Of a DNA stretch of 64,000 bases, positions 57,122 through 64,000 are shown piece by piece (the stretch's first letter is position 1; each line of letters begins with the position of its first letter). Origin of the DNA: Labia minor (lineage: Eukaryota > Arthropoda > Insecta > Dermaptera > Spongiphoridae); NCBI GenBank assembly GCA_963082975.1, contig OY720350.1, positions 18,384,910 to 18,448,909 of the forward strand, read 5' to 3'. The translations under genes were made by a program, and so were the position numbers. The notes under the pieces are model-generated. The model was given only the letters and a program-made list of their open reading frames with translations. It was not told where the DNA came from and did no database searches.

Positions 57122-57965
57122 TTTTTACTATCTCGCCGGAAAATTTTCGATGCCGAAATTTTGATGTTTTTATACGTTTTGAAGGTTCCTGAATCATTTT
57201 CACTAAGGTTGGGAAAAATGTCTGTGTGTATGTGCGTATGTGTGTATGTAGACAAGATTATGCAAAAACTGTTTGAGCTAGAATAATTAAATTTGGTATA
57301 TAAGGACATTATTCAAAATTCGTATTTTTTTGGATTATTACATTTCATGTTTTGATTTTTTTTCTCTAAACTGACCGTAAAAATAAAGATATATCTTTGA
57401 TAGTTTTTCACATGATTAAAAATTGTATAAAACTTCTATATATAGAATTTCATTTTGATTGAATCGCTGAAAGTACCGGAATTAATTTTTTAACACTGCA
57501 AATCTCACGCGCCAACACGTGACGGTTTGAGCTAGAATCATGAAATTTGGTATACGGGCATTATTCAAAGTTCCTAGTTTTCTATCAACTTTTGAGAAAT
57601 GTAGCTCAACCGGAAGAGGGTCATTACCTACAACGTTTTGATTTTTATTTTTCTAAAGTGACCGTAAAAATAAAGATATACGTTTGATAGTTTTTCAAAT
57701 GATTAAAAATTGTATAAAGCTGCCAGATATAGAATTTCAGTTTGATTGAATCGCTGAAAGTACCGGAATTAATTTTTTAATACTGCAAATCACGCGCCAA
57801 CAAGTGATGATGCTATCAACAAAGAGCCAAACATGCGCTGGTTTAATAAATATTATTTATTAATTTTAATTTATAATTTATAATTTATTAAATTTAAATT
57901 AAATATAATATATGTTAATTAATCCAATTCAAATTTGCAAGATAGTCGAGTGGAGACACTCCAGA
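57122..57965 (+). mobile_element. Family A HINE, copy A7, with internal tandem duplication
   Basis: TTTTTACTATCTCGCC start, a short GT tract, then the block from GTTTGAGCTAGAAT to CCAACACGTGAC (57271-57524) is repeated head to tail at 57525-57790 (period 254 bp). It ends with GCAAGATAGT, the hairpin and CTCCAGATTTTT. The duplication explains its extra length of about 230 bp. Confidence 0.8.
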
Positions 57966-59234
57966 TTTTTTTATAATTAGAGAGAAGCTGATGTCGATTA
58001 TTTTACCTCCCCCACCCCGCCATTTTATATACGCCACTGATATATTAAAAAAAATATTTATTACTTTTAAAAATTTAAATATATATATTTTATTATAATA
58101 TTTTATTAATAGATATTCTTAACCGGATGACCTTAATATTCCATTTATGGTATTATTTTATCTGATAATTCTTTTAATGATATTAAGTGTAAAATTTTCC
58201 TATAAAAACTATTATTATTAATTTTATTCAATTAATTTTAAATCTATGAATATTATATGAATTTTTTTTTTTATTTTAATATTCGATCACCATTGAAAAA
58301 ATGTATTTATATTTCATATTATTTTTGTACGTATGATTTACAATTTCAATTGGAGATATAAATTATATACAAAGTATTTTTTGTTTTTTAATTCCCCACA
58401 CTAATATTTAATATTAAATAACCATTGAAAAATTTATTTTTGTAATATCAAAAAAAAAAAAAAATATTAATTTATTTTATTCATGTTTTTGAGTAATATA
58501 TATATATATATATATATATTTTAGAGCGAGAATGCGTGTTGTGAATTTTCAATTTAAAATGTCTATCATCTGTCCATGTTAGTAATTTCATTTTTATTAT
58601 TTTTTTTTTTTTAGACAAAATATTTTTGAACAAATTGAATCGAGGGGTTACTTTGGAATAATTTAATTATTAAAAATTAAAAAAAAAATATTCATGAAAA
58701 TAAATTAATCAAGATAAAATAAAAATTTATTAATAACTAATCCCTAATTTTTTTCATTATATTATTGAAGTAGAGTTTCCTGTTTTTCTTATTAAAATTA
58801 CCCCTGACAAAATATTTTATTATATGAGTTTATTGATTTAATTTTTTTTTTTAATAAGTTTTTATAGATTAAATTTCATACGACATGCTCTGATTCTTTT
58901 TCATGAGATGAACAATAACAAAAGGAACTATAACTCTGCAAATAACCTCAGCCTTTTGTTTTAATATCATGATTATAGTAAATAATAATAAACTAAATAT
59001 AATTAAATAAACAAAAAAATAAAAAATTACATAAATAAATTTCTATTATCTTAAAATTTTATTTCAACTTTTTTTTTAAATATATATATATATATATATA
59101 TATTTTTTTATTTTGGTAAATTGTCATAAATATACATTCGAATATATAAAAGAAAAGATATTTATTGTGGAGGAATGCGTCACCTATTACCAATTAAAAT
59201 GTTAATTATCTTGCTCCCTGGGTTTTTCTATTTA
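57966..59234. other. AT-rich intergenic DNA with microsatellites
   Basis: TA microsatellites at 58496-58520 and 59082-59103, and poly-A near 58450-58463. No gene is recognised. Confidence 0.45.
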
Positions 59235-59242
59235 TTCTATCA

Positions 59243-60313
59243 CACGCCTGGCCAACCCGCGGCCCTCGGGCCGCATACGGCCCACCGTGAAAAATTGTTC
59301 GGCCCGCCAGTTAAGTTTATATTTCTTTTGTAACTTTCATTTCTCGTCTGTATATTCAAAAACCGAGAATATAATTGAAATAATTATAATTATTTCATTT
59401 TTTTATTTAAAATATGTCCTACAATTTTTAAACTACATATTTGATTCAAGAAAAACGAAGAAAAAAGTTAGAAATAATATTAATTAATAGACAATATATT
59501 TTTTTTTTTATTTTAAATTGTTATTATTGTTTTTATTTAAAAAATTAGCTGGAGTGTCTCCACACGACTATCTCGCAATTTGAATTGGATTAAATAACAT
59601 AATATATTATATTTAAATTTAATTTAATTAATTATAAATAATAAATATTAAACCAGCGCATGTTTGGCTTTTTGTTGATGGCACCACGTCACGTGTTGGC
59701 GCGTGAGATTTGCAGTGTTAAAAAATTAATTCTGGTAATTTCAGCGAATCAATCAAGCTCTATATATAGTTTTATACAATTATTAATCATGTGAAAATTT
59801 ATCAAACATATATTTTTATTTTTAGAGAAAAAAAATCAAAACGTTGTAAGTAATGACCCTCTTCCGGTTGAGCTACATTTCTCAAAAGTTGATAGAAAAC
59901 TACGAATTTTGAATAATGCTCATGTACCAAATTTCATCATTCTAGCTCAAACCGTTTTTGCGTAACTTGGTTACATACATACACACACACACATATACAC
60001 ACATACACTCACACACACATATACACACAGACAGACATTTTTCTCAACCTTAGTGAAAATGATTCAGGAACCTTCAAAACGTATAAAAACATCAAAATCT
60101 CAACATCGAAAATTTTCGTGATCGCAATTCTATCTCTTAAGAGATAGTAAAAAGTAGACGGAAAATAATAAATAAAACCATTAAACATTAAGCATCAAGA
60201 AAGTATTAAAAGTGTTTTTTAATACATTGATGCACGTTTTCCTAAAATGCGGCCCCTGTAGCATTGCTCCTAATCAAAGAGGCCCATGGAGTCATTTGGG
60301 TTGGCCAGGGCAG
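59243..60313. mobile_element. hAT element remnant with perfect 8-bp target duplication, carrying nested A6
   Basis: TTCTATCA is duplicated exactly at 59235-59242 and 60314-60321. The termini are CACGCCTGGCCAACCC at the left and the inverse GGGTTGGCCAGGGCAG at the right. GGCCCTCGGGCCGCATACGG follows the left end and GCGGCCCCTG precedes the right one, giving GC-rich ends. No transposase is readable; the interior is A/T-rich and occupied by family A copy A6. Without A6 it would be about 460 bp. Confidence 0.88.
59543..60153 (-). mobile_element. Family A HINE, copy A6, nested in the hAT element
   Basis: On the minus strand TTTTTACTATCTCTTAAGAG starts the copy (with a short palindrome as in A4), followed by the GT microsatellite (CA on plus at 59979-60028), the inverse motif GCGAGATAGT, the hairpin and CTCCAGCTAATT. 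Its whole length lies within the hAT remnant, so it inserted later. Confidence 0.85.
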
Positions 60314-60321
60314 TTCTATCA

Positions 60322-62757
60322 TATCAAATCTTGAAATATGCGTTATTCGTATTTACTTTTCTAGCATGTCAAACTTATAAAGAACCGACTAGAGAATAGT
60401 TGAAGAAGTGGGGTAGGGATGAAAAAGAATAAACCGGAATTGCATCCGTTTTGAATATTTAAAATAATGTATTTTATAATTATTTTAATGTACTAATATA
60501 TTATATTAGATTCAGTTTACCAAAAATATTATTTTAGTAAATGGTTAAAATTAATTTAAAAAAGATAATTTAAATTAATTTTTAAATAAAATATATGCAC
60601 TTACATTTATATACATGTAGAACATTAAATGTCTAATTATTTCATATTTATTTTTTAATTTTTAAATAAAATGATAAATACTTAAAAACAAAAAAATAAT
60701 AGAACTTAATTTAATTAATATATTTATTAATTTTGCTGTTTGAAATTGTATCATCTTATATATAAAATTCTCGTCAGTATATAAAAATTTATATCATACA
60801 CATAATATTATCTTGAGGTTAGAAAGTGGGTGTATTGGTGTCTGATCGATTAGTCAATGACATACCTAACGTGTGTGTTAAATAGCTTGGTAACAGCTTT
60901 CCGTAGTTAATTATTTATAAGCAATTAATTGTTTATAAGTTAAAATCTTATGGAACTAAAATCTGGTTTAAAAATTATTTTGAAAAAAATTTGAAAAAAT
61001 ATTTTTTTTATTGACCTTAAAATGAACTTTTTATAACGTTTTTCTCAACTTCACTTGGCGTCCGTCTGTCCCGGTGTCTGTTCGCTCTTTTTACAAGTTA
61101 AATTGAACTGCAAGACTGTTGAATTCCTGAAAAAAAATAAATCCCTTGGTTATACCAGTGACAATAGTTTTACATCTATCAAATTAATTATTATATTATT
61201 ATTATTATTATTATTATTATTTACTTTATATAAAATGAATTATTTTTTCGATACGAATTTCAATCTTTAGATATTCCAATTATTTTTAAAATCATATTTT
61301 TAAATAACTTGTTTATATAATATATAAATATTCCAAGAAAACGTTTAAATTATCATTATTTTAATAAATAAATGAATATATAGAATGAAACTCGACACGA
61401 GTATGTAAGAATAGATGATAACAAAAATACAACATTTGCAATTTTACTCTAGAAAAACATATTTTTTATGTATTTCAATTTGAGATTTATTAGTTTAACA
61501 GTTTGTTTAATCATATTTGCAAATGCATGAAAAAAGACACCACTCTAGTTTTTGTTTGTTTTTTTTTTTTTCATTCTATTTTCTATTTTCTACCAATAGA
61601 AAGCGAAATGATCACCTCTGTTTTCGGGAATAAGTCATCGCTTCATTATATCAACGACGCACGTGTCATTTGTCGCGCATGACTCACTACTGATTACTTT
61701 CTTTAATATAAATACAATTTAAATACTGATAAGAGGTGGAGACGAATAGGAAAGCAAACAGGATGAGGGTATCCACTTTAAAAAAAAAAAAATGAAAATA
61801 ATTAGTAATTAAATCAAAAATATTTCACAAAAAGGAGGAGTAAAATGTTTTGAGCGGAAATACCCTTTTTCTGTTTTTTAAAATAAAAAAAAAAAATTAA
61901 TATCTATGTTTATTTAATTAAATAAATAAATAGTAGTTGCTTGTTATTTAAAATATATATTATGTATCTTAATATGTGTATATAATTAATAGATATATGT
62001 TAATAAGACTATACAATATATTCAGAGAATTAGGTAAATAGCGGATTTTTGTCTTAACTGTCATGATGATCATTCTAAAAATAATTAATGATGGGTAATC
62101 AGCTAAAATGAGTAAATAACCTGGTGAGTGAACAATAGAAATTAAAATTAAATATAGGTATTGATTTTTTTTTTTTATCATATTTCTATAAATATTCATA
62201 GGTTGATTAAATATGAATGAATAAATATTTAATATTTTAATAAGAGTGTGAAAATAAGGAATAAATATAATCTTATAAATTACCATAATGCATTTAATTG
62301 ACTTGCTTTTTTTTATAATATTTTAATAAATTATGTTAAATAATTTATTCAATATTATTTGAAAACTATAAATTATAACAATTTATATATTTTTTAAATT
62401 AAAATAAAGTAGTTTTTTTTTAAAATATCAAAAATATCTAATTGATTTGTTAATTAATTTAGACAATATATAATTACTTATTTAAGGTTAATTACGTCAT
62501 GTGTCATTTGCCATTATATAGTAATTAAGTATGTTTGTACTGAGTCGATTGGGGAAAAAATACAGTTTATCATAAAATACAAATTTCCAAAGAATTATAT
62601 TATCAAATTGTCTTCTTATCACCTATAGATTCATTTTTATTTTTATTTATAAATTGATTTTTAGATATATTTAAGTATATTTTCAAATAATGACATAATG
62701 TTGAGGGGGTGATTTGATGTCATCTATCCTATGTATCCTCTATCTAGAAAATATTAA
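60322..62757. other. AT-rich intergenic DNA with one small island
   Basis: Mostly A/T-rich, with an ATT microsatellite at 61190-61219. Balanced patches at 60800-60905, 61050-61110 and 61595-61770. The 105-codon minus-strand frame (61969-62286) is Ile/Tyr/Asn-rich, as random A/T DNA gives, and has no recognisable domain. Confidence 0.4.
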
Positions 62758-62940
62758 TACGAGAGCGATCCACTAAGTAGGTTATCTTTTGGAATTAAGA
62801 CAAAACTAGTACAGGGAAATGTTTTTTATTTTATAAATTTGAAAGAGCAAATATTATTTATCTACATAAGTTGATAAATCGTAGCGATGAACGAGCTTCG
62901 AAATTCCTTCCTCTTAGAAATCCGCCGTCTGAGTGCGGTA

Positions 62941-63110
62941 CCCACCTGGCACAAAACTTATGGTAACCTAACTTTTGAGAAACAATTTCGTACAATAAAG
63001 TGCGTGAAATTTACGGAAAACTGAAGGAAAGTTCGGTTATCGTGAAACGACCGTTTCCTCTAATTTTTTCATTGATCTTTCCATCAGTTCATTTTTTTTT
63101 ACCGTCTTAC
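62941..63110 (-). pseudogene. mariner transposase second helix-turn-helix and linker fragment
   Basis: On the minus strand, allowing frameshifts, the spacer reads LMERS-KKLEE, RFTI/HDN-ELSFSF, SRTLLYEIVS and GYHKFCARWVP. This matches the part of mariner transposases after the first helix-turn-helix (typically RFTISDLS..FPQISRSLLHEIV..LGYHKLCARWVP). WVP is the start of the conserved WVPHELT linker. Right after it the left arm begins, so the whole catalytic core is deleted. Confidence 0.75.
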
Positions 63111-63232
63111 AGCCCAGATCACACTCAGGCGGCGGATTTGTATGAGGAGGGAATTTCGAAGCTCATTCATCGCTACGATAAATGCCTCAATTTGTTGAAA
63201 AATAAAATTTTAGTTGGTTTTTCAAATTTATA
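63098..63232 (+). pseudogene. mariner transposase C-terminal fragment (right arm)
   Basis: The plus strand reads SYSPDHTQAADLYEEGISKL, then IHRYDKCLNL. SPD contains the third catalytic Asp, and the same deletion junction (SPD joined to DF/DLYEEG) is present as in the 40-kb copy. The first codons of the longer open frame (from 63000) are unrelated sequence from the spacer. The inverse left arm carries a second, stop-containing copy on the minus strand (62932 downwards). Confidence 0.8.
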
Positions 63233-63393
63233 AAATAAAAAACATTTTCCTGTACTAGTATTGTCTTAATTCCAAAACGTAACCTACTTAGTGAATTGCC
63301 CTCGTATTATTAATATTTGTTTTACTGATTGATTAGAGAAATACATCTATATTATATTTAATTAATTATTCAATTTATTTTATTTTTTATTAA

Positions 63394-64000
63394 TTTTTAC
63401 CGACCGACGATAGTAAGGGAGGTATTGTTTTCACACCAAATTTCACATGTGGAGATTTTTACATATCTTCACGAATCATGCATTTTCTAAACAGAAAAAA
63501 GTATTTTTAGCATGATGTCTGTCCGTCTGTCCGTCCGTCTGTCCGTCCGTATAGATGTGTACAGCCTGAACGGCTCAACCGATTTTGATGAAATTTGGTA
63601 TATTTACTTAATGCATCAGTGGGATGAATTGATCAACTTTTGGTGCAATTCCGGAAACCGGAAGTGGTAGTATTAGCGATCGAAGATAGGAAGGAAAGGG
63701 TTATTTTCACACCAAAGGAGATTTTTTTATATATCACCACGAATCATGCATTTTGTATTGGTTTTATCCTCGAAAAAAATCATATTTATTAGTTTTTTCT
63801 TGATTTAAAATTATATGACGTCATCCAGCCATGCATGACGTCACAGCCTGGTCTTGCATATATATTATAAATAAAATAAAATTAAAAATGTTTATATTTA
63901 TTATTTATGTATCCATATCTGTTTTTTATTACATTAATAGATATATGAAAATTATTTGAAATTGTTTCTGTAGCTGGAAATTAATTTATTTCAAACCGTC
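63394..64000 (+). mobile_element. Family B HINE, copy B10, cut by the window edge
   Basis: Starts TTTTTACCGACCGACGATAG, with the GTCY core at 63518-63550 and perfect CRE octamers starting at 63816 and 63836. It reaches CAAACCGTC at the last base, so the 3' hairpin and terminus lie outside. It runs opposite to B2-B8. Confidence 0.85.

Larger units (their letters stand above)
62760..63304. mobile_element. Palindromic mariner: two inverted 3' ends, HTH-linker spacer
   Basis: TA at 62758-62759 and 63305-63306 flank termini of the same family as 40263-40971 (CTAAGTAGGTTA..TTTTGG). Left arm 62760-62938 and right arm 63120-63304 are inverse copies, each encoding the transposase C-terminus. The 181-bp spacer differs entirely from the one at 40 kb. 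No 5' end is present. Confidence 0.85.

Noticed and set aside
60760-60800. Canonical Helitron 5' end (CTTATATATAAAATTCTCGT)
   Set aside because: The word resembles known Helitron starts, but there is no matching 3' hairpin plus CTRR end and no second copy in the window.
61969-62286. 105-codon minus-strand frame as a membrane protein
   Set aside because: Hydrophobicity follows from Ile/Tyr/Leu codons of AT-rich DNA; no family resemblance and no coding context.

Overview
This window is strongly AT-rich, non-coding eukaryotic DNA packed with transposon remains. I find no intact protein-coding gene, no operon, and nothing bacterial or phage-like. Every recognisable protein trace is a decayed transposase (mariner and Tc1/IS630 type) or the tail of a LINE reverse transcriptase. 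Dead mariners, hAT relics with 8-bp target duplications, a tRNA-derived SINE, many AT microsatellites and abundant Helentron-like elements fit an animal genome. An arthropod is the best guess, but the species cannot be fixed from this sequence.

Two repeat families dominate. Family A has seven full-length copies plus one solo end (6.98, 8.07, 24.9, 36.6, 42.9, 51.0, 57.1 and 59.5 kb). Family B has about ten copies or fragments (10.4, 23.1, 23.9, 26.4, 28.9, 46.8, 50.5, 51.8, 55.7 and 63.4 kb). Their bodies differ, but both start TTTTTAC, carry a subterminal inverted repeat, have a microsatellite core, form a 3' hairpin and end CTTATT or CTAATT. This is the layout of HINEs, the non-autonomous relatives of Helentron rolling-circle transposons. 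Family B also carries two CRE octamers (TGACGTCA) exactly 20 bp apart.

Layout. 0-8 kb: hAT MITE, a LINE tail split by a hAT-like insertion, a fold-back repeat, a pogo-like MITE and the first A copy. 8-16 kb: higher-complexity islands, a 5S rRNA-like fragment, a short B copy and a hAT MITE. 16-22 kb: LINE tail with GC hairpins, a palindromic mariner, a TIR MITE and a complete SINE. 23-31 kb: four B copies, one A copy and an internally deleted mariner. 31-36 kb: a local, unclassified repeat cluster and a TTAA-flanked palindrome. 36-46 kb: A copies, a LINE tail, a Tc1-like relic, a palindromic mariner, a nested inverted repeat and a SINE head. 46-56 kb: B tandem with nested A, a second TIR MITE, a hAT MITE, a retroposon with an 18-bp target duplication and a long-TIR element. 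56-64 kb: A with an internal duplication, a hAT element carrying a nested A, a second palindromic mariner and a B copy cut by the window edge.

Between the repeats lie about fifteen islands of balanced, non-repetitive sequence in otherwise A/T-run DNA. They carry no convincing reading frame and are candidates for conserved non-coding or regulatory DNA, as expected in an intergenic or intronic desert. The most noteworthy observations are the shared termini of families A and B, the repeated conversion of mariner elements into palindromes that carry the same end twice, and the several nested insertions that date the elements relative to one another.
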